Shown here piece by piece: positions 18,475 to 28,031 of a stretch of 64,000 nt of DNA; position 1 is the first letter of the stretch; every line of letters begins with the position of its first letter. The stretch covers positions 1,054,001 to 1,118,000 of the forward strand of contig CAVYYU010000008.1 in the NCBI GenBank assembly GCA_963772805.1, written 5' to 3'. The notes under the pieces were generated by a model. The model was not told the origin of the DNA and ran no database searches. It worked only from the letters and a program-made list of their open reading frames with translations. A program made the translations under genes and the position numbers. This DNA is from Legionella_A sp963772805 (GTDB taxonomy: Bacteria; Pseudomonadota; Gammaproteobacteria; Legionellales; Legionellaceae).

Positions 18475-19536
18475 TTAACAAGCTCTTAATGCCAAACCAC
18501 AGGCCACCAACAATCCTGGAGACTCGCTGTTTAGCTTCTCCCTACTAACCATTTTAGACACATCCATATGCTCAAATAGCGATGCAATTTTTGTCGGAAT
18601 ATTAAGATGATCCTCAACCAGTTGTGCTAGATCAGATAACTTTGCCACACCACCAGCTAATAAAATAAAATCAACAAAGGTATAATTACTGGTGGAAAAG
18701 AAAAACTGCAATGCTCGTTTCACCTGCAACAAGATTGATTCCTTAAATGGCTGCAAAACCTCGTCTTCATAATCCTCAGGCAAGGTGCCATTTTCTACCG
18801 CAGTCCGTGCCTCTTTGATTTCCATTCCATAGCGCTGCCTTACTGCATCTACTAATTGCTTACTACCAAACTCCTCCTCGCGGGTAAAAATTATCTTCAA
18901 ACCATGCAAAACAAAGAGATGCGTATTAGTAGCACCAATATCAATAACTGCAACTATCTTATTAACGCCACCCGCAGGGAACTCGGTTGAAAGCAATTGC
19001 GTCGCGCGCTCAACAGCATAGGATTCAACGTCAACTATTTTTACTTCAAGACCAGCACGACTTACTGCTTCAACCCGGTTATTAACATTTTCTGCTCTTG
19101 ATGCCACAATCAACACATCCAACATTGCGGTATTTTTTGATGAAGGACCTAATACTTCAAAATCAAGATTAATTTCATCGATTGGATATGGAATATACTT
19201 GTCAGCCTCCATAACGACTAACTCTTCAATTTCATCGTCAGTAAGCCCATCATTTATTTGGATTATCCGACTAATCGCAGACGAGTCAGGAACTGCCAGT
19301 GCGGCTTGTTTACAATTTAGATGAGCGATTAACAATAATTTTTTTATAGATCCTGCTACAGCATCAACGTCCTTAATCAAACCGCCTTCCATTGCGTCAT
19401 CAGGTAACGCTATGCTTCCATAACCATCGACTCGATATTGTTCGCCAGAAAAAGATATTTCAAGAATTTTGACAGCCGTTGACGTGATATCGATACCGAG
19501 TATTGAACGCTGCTTTGGTTTAAACAATTTGAGCAC
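18475..19536 (-). CDS. pilM: Type IV pilus assembly ATPase-like protein PilM
   Basis: PilM is an actin/FtsA-like cytosolic protein that anchors PilN. The 353-residue sequence shows the ASKHA signatures: LGIDITSTAVKILE (phosphate 1), VAVIDIGATNTHLFVL (phosphate 2) and the adenosine motif ILLAGGVAKLSDL, plus DEINLDFEVLG. It is the first gene of pilMNOPQ and lies divergent from mrcA across a 182-bp gap that must hold both promoters. A TATAAT occurs at 19676-19681 but no convincing -35 box is paired with it. Confidence 0.96.
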   Translation of the reverse strand: MLKLFKPKQRSILGIDITSTAVKILEISFSGEQYRVDGYGSIALPDDAMEGGLIKDVDAVAGSIKKLLLIAHLNCKQAALAVPDSSAISRIIQINDGLTDDEIEELVVMEADKYIPYPIDEINLDFEVLGPSSKNTAMLDVLIVASRAENVNNRVEAVSRAGLEVKIVDVESYAVERATQLLSTEFPAGGVNKIVAVIDIGATNTHLFVLHGLKIIFTREEEFGSKQLVDAVRQRYGMEIKEARTAVENGTLPEDYEDEVLQPFKESILLQVKRALQFFFSTSNYTFVDFILLAGGVAKLSDLAQLVEDHLNIPTKIASLFEHMDVSKMVSREKLNSESPGLLVACGLALRAC

Positions 19537-19718
19537 GTGTGATCTCTCCCTGTATCTTCAATCTATTTTCCATAAGACACCTAGATTATACTAACGTAAC
19601 TTATAAAAAATTGGAATTTTTTACTACATTAAATGCCAACGTACATATTGAATTAGCATAATGCCCGTAAATCACGATATAATTGACAATTACCTTATTA
19701 TAGTGACATCAATCCAAC

Positions 19719-22085
19719 ATGAAAAAAACGGCATTTTTCTGGCGTAAAGGGCTTTGGGCAATGCTGAGCCTATTTTTTTTATTTCTGGTCTGCGCAAGCC
19801 TGCTCTACGTTTACATTGAAAGCCAGCTGCCTGATGTAAATTCGTTAAAAACGGTACAGTTACAAGTTCCATTACGAATATACACACAAGATGGTCTTTT
19901 AATACAGGAATATGGCGAGAAAAGACGAATACCCGTCAGCTATGAAGAAATACCGCAAACATTGGTCCATGCCGTGCTGGCAACCGAAGACCAGCGTTTT
20001 TTTGAACACCCTGGCGTTGACGTTTTTGGCTTGGCTCGTGCGACTGTACGCATGATTAAAACAGGTACCAAGTCCCAAGGCGGCAGTACTATCACCATGC
20101 AGGTCGCGCGAAATTTCTTCTTGAACCGTAAAAAAACATTTTTGCGTAAATTCAATGAAATTGTGCTGGCGATTAAAATTGATCGCGAATTAAGCAAAGA
20201 AAAAATTCTTGAATTATATTTAAATAAAATCTACTTGGGCAATCGTGCTTATGGCGTAGGTGCTGCCGCTAAAATCTACTATGGCAAAACCCTGAAGGAA
20301 TTAAATCTTGCCCAATTAGCCATGATTGCGGGTCTTCCCCAGGCACCGTCAACACAAAATCCTATAGCCAATCCGGTTGCTGCCAAAAAACGTCGTGATC
20401 ATGTGCTTGAGCGGCTTCTTGAAGAAAAATATATAACGGAAGAACAATACCAGGAAGCGATTAGTCAACCTATTATGTCCAAATTCAACAACCCCAACGT
20501 TGAGGTTCGTGCACCCTATGTTGCAGAAATGATTCGTCAATCACTTTTCGACCATTTTGGCCCTAATGCCTACACCAAAGGCTATAAAGTTTACACAACA
20601 ATAAAAAGCCCTCTTCAGACAACTGCCAATCAGGCAGTAGAAGAAAATTTGCTCGCCTATGATCACCGCCACGGTTATCGCGGGGCAATTGCCAATATTG
20701 ATGGCGCAGATACGGCCTCTATGGATTTGCCTCATAACGTGCTGACTCACTATCCCGTCATAAACGATTTAATGCCGGCAATTATTTTGACAGTCAGAGA
20801 ACAAGATGCTACCGCCCTGACACGCCATGGGCAAACGATCACGATACCCTGGGAAGGTCTCTCATGGGCAAAACCTGCTTTGAGAAAAGGCTGGGTCGGT
20901 AAAACCCCAACACAAGCGAGCCAGGTTGTTACCAAGGGCGATGTTGTGTATGTACGCAACCTAAAAGACCAATGGCAATTATCACAAGTTCCGCAAGTAG
21001 AAAGTGCTCTCGTGGCACTCAACCCACAAAATGGCGCAATCGAAGCGTTAGTTGGTGGATTTAATTTTGAGAGAAGCAAATTCAATCGCGCGACTCAGGC
21101 CGGCAGACAACCCGGCTCAAGTTTCAAACCTTTCATTTATGCCGCAGCTTTAAATAAAGGCTACACTTTAGCCACGCTGGTGAATGATGCACCGATTGTA
21201 GTTGACGACCCCAGTCAAGCCAATTTGTGGCGCCCGCACAACGTTACGCTTACATTTAACGGACCTACCCGTTTAAAAGAGGGCTTGGTGCGCTCACTTA
21301 ATATGGTTTCTATCCGCGTTTTAGACGATATAGGCATTAAATATGCCATCGATTTCATCACCCGCTTTGGTTTCCATAAAGAAAACTTGCCACATGCCTT
21401 ATCATTAGCCCTGGGCAGTCTGTCGGTAAGCCCAATGGATCTTGCTGCGGGATATGCTGTGTTTGCGAATGGCGGTTATAAAATTGAACCCTACATGATT
21501 GATCATATCACCGACAATGAAGGTAAAGTCTTGCTACAGGCAAAACCGGCTTTTGTTTGCAACAAATGCACCGATGAAAAAATTGATCCAGATACTTTAG
21601 CACCGCGCGTCATCCCGGAAGATATTGCATTTTTAATGAATTCCGCACTCAAAGATGTAGTTCAACATGGCACGGCACAAGCCGCGAAATCACTTAACCG
21701 TCAAGATATCGCCGGTAAAACAGGCACAACCAATGACCAAGTGGATGCTTGGTTTGCAGGCTACAACCCGGATCTAGTGGTAACAACATGGGTTGGATTT
21801 GATACACCTCATCCACTCTATGAATATGCAACAGCACTCGCACTGCCTATCTGGGTTGATTTCATGAAAGTCGCACTAAAAGGTTTGCCGGAACACGAAC
21901 TCACACAACCGGATAACGTCGTTGCTGTGCGGATAAACCCCAAAACAGGCTTACTAGCTCAGCCTAATCAAAATGATGCTATCCTTGAGTATTTTCGCGC
22001 TGAAGAAGTGCCTAATCCCGATGAGGGTGCCGTTTCTACAGTTGGTAGCCCACAGGAAGATGAAAATCAGGAAAATTTGTTTTAA
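19719..22085 (+). CDS. mrcA: Penicillin-binding protein 1A
   Basis: A 788-residue class A PBP that polymerises and cross-links peptidoglycan. It has an N-terminal membrane helix (about 14-32), the glycosyltransferase domain with EDQRFFEHPGVD, GGSTITMQVARNFFL and ILELYLNKIYLG, and the transpeptidase domain with active-site Ser in GSSFKPF, the SLN motif in RSLNMVS and KTGTTNDQVDAWF. The OB-like insert between the two domains is present. Divergent from pilM, the common gammaproteobacterial arrangement. Confidence 0.97.
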   Translation: MKKTAFFWRKGLWAMLSLFFLFLVCASLLYVYIESQLPDVNSLKTVQLQVPLRIYTQDGLLIQEYGEKRRIPVSYEEIPQTLVHAVLATEDQRFFEHPGVDVFGLARATVRMIKTGTKSQGGSTITMQVARNFFLNRKKTFLRKFNEIVLAIKIDRELSKEKILELYLNKIYLGNRAYGVGAAAKIYYGKTLKELNLAQLAMIAGLPQAPSTQNPIANPVAAKKRRDHVLERLLEEKYITEEQYQEAISQPIMSKFNNPNVEVRAPYVAEMIRQSLFDHFGPNAYTKGYKVYTTIKSPLQTTANQAVEENLLAYDHRHGYRGAIANIDGADTASMDLPHNVLTHYPVINDLMPAIILTVREQDATALTRHGQTITIPWEGLSWAKPALRKGWVGKTPTQASQVVTKGDVVYVRNLKDQWQLSQVPQVESALVALNPQNGAIEALVGGFNFERSKFNRATQAGRQPGSSFKPFIYAAALNKGYTLATLVNDAPIVVDDPSQANLWRPHNVTLTFNGPTRLKEGLVRSLNMVSIRVLDDIGIKYAIDFITRFGFHKENLPHALSLALGSLSVSPMDLAAGYAVFANGGYKIEPYMIDHITDNEGKVLLQAKPAFVCNKCTDEKIDPDTLAPRVIPEDIAFLMNSALKDVVQHGTAQAAKSLNRQDIAGKTGTTNDQVDAWFAGYNPDLVVTTWVGFDTPHPLYEYATALALPIWVDFMKVALKGLPEHELTQPDNVVAVRINPKTGLLAQPNQNDAILEYFRAEEVPNPDEGAVSTVGSPQEDENQENLF

Positions 22086-22089
22086 CTTA

Positions 22090-22120
22090 TCCCGCCTCCT
22101 TTTTTTAAGGGAGGCAGGAT
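22090..22120. terminator. Probable bidirectional terminator between mrcA and ald
   Basis: Just after the mrcA stop, TCCCGCCTCC (22090-22099) can pair with GGAGGCAGGA at 22110-22119 with one mismatch, leaving a loop rich in T. The genes on both sides converge on this point, so a shared terminator is likely. Confidence 0.55.
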
Positions 22121-22152
22121 TTATTTCAGAATAATCTCACTAGAGATTTTGA

Positions 22153-23271
22153 TTAACCAGTCAATGCATCACTAGCAGTTACATAATCATAATCGAGGTT
22201 ACGTGCTACTGCTTCGTAGGTAATCATGCCTTGATGCACATTCAAACCATTAAGCAAATGACCATCACTCAATAATGCCAGTTTCACCCCTTTAGTCACC
22301 AGACTTAAAACAAAAGGGAGCGTGGCGTTATTTAATGCAAATGTTGACGTTTTAGGAACAGCTCCAGGCATGTTAGCTACACAGTAGTGAACAATCCCTT
22401 CTTCAACATAAGTTGGTTCATGATGCGTGGTTGGACGGCTGGTTTCAAAGCAGCCGCCTTGATCAATTGCTACGTCAACAACCACAGAACCCAAGCGCAT
22501 GGTTTTCAACATATCACGTGTTACTAATTTAGGTGCAGTAGCGCCTGGCACTAATACGGCGCCAATAACCAAGTCGGCTTCGCTTACATATTTATCCAGT
22601 GCTTCTGAAGTAGCATAAATCGTGCTTAACTTAGAACCAAATTGAAAATCAAGCTCACGTAAACGAGTCAGCGACTTATCAAGAACTGTTACGCGCGCTT
22701 CCATACCCATGGCCATACGTATAGCATTAGTACCCACTACTCCGCCACCAATCACCACAACATTGGCTGGGGCCACACCGGGTACGCCACCAAGCAACAC
22801 ACCACTACCGCCTTGCGCCATTTCTAAACAATGCGCACCAGCTTGAATTGACATGCGACCAGCAACTTGTGACATGGGGGTTAACAAAGGCAGTCCGCCA
22901 TCGTTTTGTGTCACTGTTTCATAGGCAATAGCCGTAACACCTGACTCTTTGAGCAACCGTGTTTGATGTGGATCTGGTGCCAGATGCAAGTAGGTGAATA
23001 TAGTTTGCCCTTCCTTCAAGCGCTGACATTCAATAGGCTGGGGCTCTTTCACTTTAACAATTAAATCTGCGCGAGCAAAAATCTCATCTGCCGTATCTAC
23101 AATTTCAGCACCTGCCGCATGGTATTGCTCATCACTAATACCTATTCCCAGGCCAGCGCCTTTCTCAACCATAACGCGTCCGCCAACTCGAATGACTTCC
23201 CGTACGCTCGCAGGAACAAGACCGACGCGATTCTCTTGTGATTTTATTTCTTTTGGAACACCAACTAACAT
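22153..23271 (-). CDS. ald: Alanine dehydrogenase
   Basis: Ald catalyses reversible NAD-dependent deamination of L-alanine to pyruvate and ammonia. The 372-residue protein has the N-terminal VGVPKEIKSQENRVGLVP (pyruvate-binding Arg), YLHLAPD, QAGAHCLEMAQGGSGVLLGG and the NAD fold VVVIGGGVVGTNA. The length is typical. It is the third gene of an etfB-etfA-ald run with a 14-bp gap, so electron-transfer flavoprotein and alanine oxidation may be expressed together, pointing to amino acids as carbon source. Confidence 0.97.
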   Translation of the reverse strand: MLVGVPKEIKSQENRVGLVPASVREVIRVGGRVMVEKGAGLGIGISDEQYHAAGAEIVDTADEIFARADLIVKVKEPQPIECQRLKEGQTIFTYLHLAPDPHQTRLLKESGVTAIAYETVTQNDGGLPLLTPMSQVAGRMSIQAGAHCLEMAQGGSGVLLGGVPGVAPANVVVIGGGVVGTNAIRMAMGMEARVTVLDKSLTRLRELDFQFGSKLSTIYATSEALDKYVSEADLVIGAVLVPGATAPKLVTRDMLKTMRLGSVVVDVAIDQGGCFETSRPTTHHEPTYVEEGIVHYCVANMPGAVPKTSTFALNNATLPFVLSLVTKGVKLALLSDGHLLNGLNVHQGMITYEAVARNLDYDYVTASDALTG

Positions 23272-23285
23272 ATCTCTACTCCTGA

Positions 23286-24224
23286 TTAGCGTTGCTTTAA
23301 TTGTTCTATGAGCTGGGGTACCAGCACAAATAAATCTCCAACTAAACCATAATTGGCAATTTGAAAAATTGGGGCATCCTCATCTTTATTGATTGCCACA
23401 ATTACCTTGGAGTCCTTCATGCCGGCCAGATGCTGTACCGCGCCAGAAATACCCACGGCAACATATAGCATCGGCGCAACAACTTTACCTGTCTGACCTA
23501 CCTGGTAATCGTTTGGTACAAAACCCGCGTCAACTGCCGCCCGCGACGCGCCTACAGCCGCACCCAGGACATCAGCCAGTTCTTCGATTAATTTGAATTT
23601 TTCGGCACTTTGCAAACCTCGCCCGCCTGAAATTACTATTTTGGCGTTACCCAAATCAGGTCGCTCAGAACGGCTTAATTCATGGCTGACAAATGCCGTT
23701 TTAGTCAAAGGGAAGACCTTATCAACTTGCTCAATAGAACAAGGCGCTTGCGTCGCCGTGATTGCACTGAACGCTGTCGTGCGAATCGTGAGGACTTTTT
23801 TCTCATCCAAAACACGCACAGTCTCAATGGCATTCCCAGCATAAACAGGATGTTCAAAGGTATTGTTGTCAATAATGCGCGTCACATCTGATATTTGTGC
23901 AACATCAAGAAGTGCCGCAACACGAGGTAATAAATCCTTACCGTACGTGCTTGAAGCAGTAGTAATAGCAGTAAAAGATGATGCCAGTTCCGCTACTAAC
24001 TGACTGACGTTCTCAGCCAATCGCTCGGCATAACAATCATTATCTACGAGCCAGACTGCGTGCGCACCCGCTAGTGCCGCCGCTTGTTCAGCTACGACCT
24101 GACAATTGTGCCCGACAACTAATAGCACTGGATTTTTATCTAGTTGCACGGTTGCAGCCAACACATTTCCGGTGGATGGTTGCATGACCATATTGTCATG
24201 CTCAACGATAATTAAAGCAGCCAT
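23286..24224 (-). CDS. etfA: Electron transfer flavoprotein alpha subunit
   Basis: EtfA binds FAD and with EtfB passes electrons from acyl-CoA and other dehydrogenases to ETF-quinone oxidoreductase. The 312-residue protein ends with the FAD-binding region VISGGRGLQSAEKF, AVGASRAAVDAGFVPND, VGQTGKVVAPMLYVAVGISG and AINKDEDAPIFQIANYG. It is 12 bp after etfB. Confidence 0.97.
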   Translation of the reverse strand: MAALIIVEHDNMVMQPSTGNVLAATVQLDKNPVLLVVGHNCQVVAEQAAALAGAHAVWLVDNDCYAERLAENVSQLVAELASSFTAITTASSTYGKDLLPRVAALLDVAQISDVTRIIDNNTFEHPVYAGNAIETVRVLDEKKVLTIRTTAFSAITATQAPCSIEQVDKVFPLTKTAFVSHELSRSERPDLGNAKIVISGGRGLQSAEKFKLIEELADVLGAAVGASRAAVDAGFVPNDYQVGQTGKVVAPMLYVAVGISGAVQHLAGMKDSKVIVAINKDEDAPIFQIANYGLVGDLFVLVPQLIEQLKQR

Positions 24225-24236
24225 GATGTCTCCCTA

Positions 24237-24986
24237 TCAAAGCACTTTGGCTTCGTGTTGTAATTTTTCAACTAACTCCTGAACCGAACCCACTTTGATA
24301 CCACCGCTGCGCGTGGGCGGCGCGGTGACTGTCAAAATTTCAGTATGGTTTTTTAGTGTTATTCCCAAACTCTCCACATCGATGATATCCAAAGGTTTGC
24401 GTTTGGCTTTCATGATGTTCGGCAAACTAGCATAACGCGGCTCATTTAGACGAAGATCGGTGCTGATTACGGCGGGCAATTGCACATCCAGTGTTTGCAA
24501 GCCACCATCAATCTCACGCGTGACTTGCATGTGATCCCCGATAATAGCTATTTTTGATGCGAAGGTTGCTTGTGGCCAGTTAAGCAAGGCCGCAAGCATT
24601 TGGGGGGTTTGATTGTTATCACCATCAATAGATTGCTTGCCCAGCATGACTAGCTTTGGCTGGGTATTAAGAGCCACTTTATGCAAGATTTTAGCAATAT
24701 TTAAGCTACAAAATGCCTTGTCAGAACGAACGAGAATGGCGCTGTCAGCACCAAGCGCCAAACCATGGCGCAGAGTTTCCTGGCTGGCATCGCCACCAAC
24801 AGTGACCAGAATAACCTCAGAGGCCAGATTGTTTTCTCGCAATCGCAACGCCTCTTCAACAGCTATCTCGTCGAAAGGATTCATCGACATTTTAATATTT
24901 TGAGTTTCTACACCACTGTTATCTGATTTGACCCGTACTTTGACATAAGGATCGACCACGCGCTTCACTGCAACCAAAATTTTCAT
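24237..24986 (-). CDS. etfB: Electron transfer flavoprotein beta subunit
   Basis: The 249-residue partner of EtfA. Signatures: MKILVAVKRVVDPYVKVRVK, MNPFDEIAVEEALRL, DSAILVRSD, GKQSIDGDNNQTPQMLAALL and the AMP-binding REIDGGLQTLDVQLPAVISTDLRLNEPRYASLPNIMKAKRKPL region. First gene of etfB-etfA-ald. Confidence 0.97.
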   Translation of the reverse strand: MKILVAVKRVVDPYVKVRVKSDNSGVETQNIKMSMNPFDEIAVEEALRLRENNLASEVILVTVGGDASQETLRHGLALGADSAILVRSDKAFCSLNIAKILHKVALNTQPKLVMLGKQSIDGDNNQTPQMLAALLNWPQATFASKIAIIGDHMQVTREIDGGLQTLDVQLPAVISTDLRLNEPRYASLPNIMKAKRKPLDIIDVESLGITLKNHTEILTVTAPPTRSGGIKVGSVQELVEKLQHEAKVL

Positions 24987-25062
24987 AGTTCCTCACTGGA
25001 ATCTTCAAATCAGCCTGCATCTTGCCAGAGATGATATCAAAATGGAATTGCTATACTTGTAC

Positions 25063-25926
25063 TCAGGTCTTTTGTAAATACTCACAAAACGCTGCGCCTA
25101 CCTCCTCATGCCGCATACCAAACTCGACTGTCGCTTGCAGATATCCCAACTTGGAACCACAATCATAGCGTTTGCCATGAAATTGGTAAGCCCGGACGCG
25201 CTCTTGCGTCAGTAAACACTGAATACCATCGGTAAGCTGGATCTCGCCACGGTGATCAATGTTGGTTTGTTTCAGACATGAAAAGATGGTCGGTGTGAAC
25301 ACATAGCGACCTACTGCGGCAAGATTTGAAGGTGCTTGCTCTCGATTCGGTTTTTCAATGATTGCGTTGATTTCGGTATAATCATGCGTTGTATCACTAA
25401 CATCCACTATCCCATATTGATGAATATCCGACCAAGGCACTGGTTGCACAGCCAAGACTGAATCACCGTCAAAATTGAAATGCTCAACCATTGCAGCAAG
25501 ACAGGGTATTTGAAGATCATCAATCAGATCATCTGCCAGTAATACAGCAAAAGGTTCATCACCAACCACATGCTCAGCACAAAGTACCGCATGCCCCAGA
25601 CCTAATGGTTGATGTTGTCTGACATAGGTAAACTGGATACCAGGTGGTGAAATACTTTTTACCAGTGCCAGCAACTCTTCTTTGCCTTGCTCCCGTAAAC
25701 GGGTTTCCAATTCAAAGTGATTATCAAAATGATCTTCGATAGCGCGTTTACTGGAACTGGTGATAAAAATCATGTGCGTAATGCCTGCTCGCACCGCTTC
25801 CTCAACAGCATATTGAATCAAAGGCTTATCAACTATCGGCAACATCTCTTTTGGATTTGCCTTCGTAACGGGTAGAAATCGCGAACCCAAGCCTGCGACT
25901 GGAAAAACTGCTTTTTTAACCTGCAT
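25063..25926 (-). CDS. galU: UTP-glucose-1-phosphate uridylyltransferase
   Basis: GalU makes UDP-glucose from UTP and glucose 1-phosphate. The 287-residue protein has the nucleotidyltransferase start VFPVAGLGSRFLPVTKANPKEMLPI, DKPLIQYAVEEA, FAVLLADDLIDD and IIEKPNREQAPSNLAAVGRYV. It overlaps the end of ugd by 11 bp, so UDP-glucose and UDP-glucuronate synthesis are coupled, feeding envelope polysaccharide. Confidence 0.96.
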   Translation of the reverse strand: MQVKKAVFPVAGLGSRFLPVTKANPKEMLPIVDKPLIQYAVEEAVRAGITHMIFITSSSKRAIEDHFDNHFELETRLREQGKEELLALVKSISPPGIQFTYVRQHQPLGLGHAVLCAEHVVGDEPFAVLLADDLIDDLQIPCLAAMVEHFNFDGDSVLAVQPVPWSDIHQYGIVDVSDTTHDYTEINAIIEKPNREQAPSNLAAVGRYVFTPTIFSCLKQTNIDHRGEIQLTDGIQCLLTQERVRAYQFHGKRYDCGSKLGYLQATVEFGMRHEEVGAAFCEYLQKT

Positions 25927-27280
25927 GCTTCACATCCCTTTTATTGGTGCAATATGGTGGTCTTCCTACAGAATAATAATGAGAAATTTGTGCTGCAGCG
26001 ACTTGTGAAAGCTTAAAACAATTACGGCCATCAATCAGTGGTGCATTACCTAACTTATCCGCTAAAGTTTTCAATGGATAATCCTTAAATTCCGGCCATT
26101 CAGTAGCAATAATCAAGGCATCTATTGGCTCGTGAAAAATGCTCTCTGCTGATGTACACCATTCAATAGCCTTATTTTCAGGTAAAATACGCTGTGCTGC
26201 GACCATAGCAACAGGATCATACACCCGCACCCTCGCACCTGCTTTTAATAGACCATCAATGATGACCAGACTACTTGCCTCACGCATATCATCAGTACCA
26301 GGCTTAAATGCCAGCCCCCAAATACCAATAGTGCGCTTTTGTAGTTCGTCATTAAAATGCTTGTTTAACTGTTCTACAACCCAAGTTTTTTGTAATTGAT
26401 TAATAGACTCGACCGCATCCAGCAAACAAGTGTCCACGCCAATTGCATGCGCTGTTTGCGCCAGCGCTCTGCCATCTTTTGGAAAACAGGATCCGCCGAA
26501 ACCAATGCCAGCTTGTAAAAAATGGGGGCCAATACGTTGATCTAACGCAATACCTTCCCTGATTTCATCAATATTAGCACCAACCTTCTCAGCGATACGG
26601 CTGATTTGATTGATAAAACTTATTTTACAAGCCAGCATCGCATTGGCTGTGTATTTGGTCAACTCGGCGGATAACCGAGTCATACAGAGCAAAGGAACCC
26701 CTTGCGCCACCAGCGGCTGATAAACTGTCTGCAAAGGAATTAATGCGGATTCATCCCCGCCAATAACAATCCTGTCAGCATGTAAAAAATCATACACAGC
26801 ACTTCCTTCGCGCAAAAATTCAGGATTTGATACCACGTCAATTCGGCAAGACTTGTTCAAGCGTAATAATTCTTCTTGCAGGTGTGCCTCAATCGCATCC
26901 CCTGTACCAACGGGAACAGTCGACTTTGTAACTAACAAACAATCTTTATTAGTTTCGCGAGCCAACTGAGTGGCCACAGAAAATACCTGCGATAAATCAG
27001 CGCTGCCGTCCGGCAGGCTAGGTGTGCCAGTTGCAATCACGTGCACCGTTGCTTGTTGAATAGCGCCTGAGATATCTGCCGTAAAGTGTAATCGACCGCT
27101 TTGCAATTGCTCATTTAGTAATTCTGGCAACTGCTCTTCATAAATTGGACATTTTCCTTGCGTGAGTTTTGCTATTCTCGCTTCATTAATATCCGCGCAA
27201 ACCACACGATGACCAAGCTTTGCGAAGCATACTGCAGAAACCAAACCGACATAACCCGCACCATAAACTGAAATGATCAT
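25916..27280 (-). CDS. ugd: UDP-glucose 6-dehydrogenase
   Basis: Ugd oxidises UDP-glucose to UDP-glucuronate with two NAD. The 454-residue protein has the Rossmann start IISVYGAGYVGLVSAVCFA, KSTVPVGTGD, NPEFLREGSAVYDFLHADRIVIG, the catalytic cysteine in GFGGSCFPKDGRAL and AFKPGTDDMREASS. It lies upstream of, and overlaps, galU. Confidence 0.96.
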   Translation of the reverse strand: MIISVYGAGYVGLVSAVCFAKLGHRVVCADINEARIAKLTQGKCPIYEEQLPELLNEQLQSGRLHFTADISGAIQQATVHVIATGTPSLPDGSADLSQVFSVATQLARETNKDCLLVTKSTVPVGTGDAIEAHLQEELLRLNKSCRIDVVSNPEFLREGSAVYDFLHADRIVIGGDESALIPLQTVYQPLVAQGVPLLCMTRLSAELTKYTANAMLACKISFINQISRIAEKVGANIDEIREGIALDQRIGPHFLQAGIGFGGSCFPKDGRALAQTAHAIGVDTCLLDAVESINQLQKTWVVEQLNKHFNDELQKRTIGIWGLAFKPGTDDMREASSLVIIDGLLKAGARVRVYDPVAMVAAQRILPENKAIEWCTSAESIFHEPIDALIIATEWPEFKDYPLKTLADKLGNAPLIDGRNCFKLSQVAAAQISHYYSVGRPPYCTNKRDVKHAG

Positions 27281-27355
27281 GTGTTGCTCTCGACAATAAA
27301 TGAGTGCATTATCGGCAAAATAAGAGTGAATGACAAATTTTAGTTGTAGATGTAT

Positions 27356-27381
27356 CCTTTCTCACCCTTGGGCAAGAAAGG
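27356..27381. terminator. Weak stem-loop after the CBS-domain gene
   Basis: CCTTTCT (27356-27362) pairs with AGAAAGG (27375-27381) around a loop that contains CCCTTGGG. It lies 16 bp after the minus-strand stop of the CBS gene and 75 bp before ugd. No U-tract follows, so termination is tentative. Confidence 0.3.
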
Positions 27382-27397
27382 AAACAAGGGGGAATTA

Positions 27398-27829
27398 TTA
27401 CGTATGAATATAATTTTCCAGTTGTTCAATAACCTGCTCCTTGTCTGCTAGCAACTTAAATAACAAGTCACCAATGGACACAATCGCTATCAACTCACCG
27501 TTCTCCATCACTAATATATGACGACGTCTAGTCGTTGTCATCACTTGCATTGCGTTTTCAACGGTATCCACCGGGCTTAACATACTGAACTCAGCACACA
27601 AAATATCCGAGACTTTTGTTGTTTCGGCTGATAAACCTTGATGAACAAGCGAACGAACGATATCCCGCTCGCTGAGGATTCCTAATATATTGGTATCATC
27701 CGTGACAACCAATGCGCCAATATTATCCTGAACCATCATCGCCACACATTGAGCAACGCTAATATCAGGATGAACCATTGCTATGGTGCGCCTGGGATTT
27801 GGGATTATTGAATTTAATAAGTACGCCAT
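27398..27829 (-). CDS. Tandem CBS-domain protein
   Basis: A 143-residue protein made of two CBS motifs (VHPDISVAQCVAMMVQDNIGALVV...GILSERDIVRSLV and LSPVDTVENAMQVMTTTRRRHILVMENGELIAIVSIGDLL). CBS pairs bind adenosyl compounds such as AMP, ATP or SAM and act as sensors. The start is ATG 27829, with AGGAG eight bases upstream; a TTG at 27853 in the same frame is less likely. It is a stand-alone regulator; its partner is not visible. Confidence 0.88.
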   Translation of the reverse strand: MAYLLNSIIPNPRRTIAMVHPDISVAQCVAMMVQDNIGALVVTDDTNILGILSERDIVRSLVHQGLSAETTKVSDILCAEFSMLSPVDTVENAMQVMTTTRRRHILVMENGELIAIVSIGDLLFKLLADKEQVIEQLENYIHT

Positions 27830-27932
27830 GATAATCACTCCTGATCCTGGCAAACGTTAACTAAAAAACATATGCCCTACTGGTTAAATATAGCACAACC
27901 AAGCAGGGATATTCTGATTGCTTGTGCTTACG

Positions 27933-28004
27933 AGTTGCCTCAAAAGAAATGTTACCGAAAACAGGAAATTTTAGATTCGTTGCCTCATAACTTATGTTAC
28001 CGAA
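27933..28004 (+). repeat. IS-A left end, two tandem repeat units
   Basis: Outer unit 27933-27957 and inner unit 27979-28004, starting 46 bp apart, both of the form GTTGCCTCA, a variable stretch, then ATGTTACCG. Repeated sites inside the terminal repeat suggest two transposase binding sites per end. Confidence 0.8.
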
Positions 28005-28031
28005 GAAAAATAATAATAAGGGACATTTTTT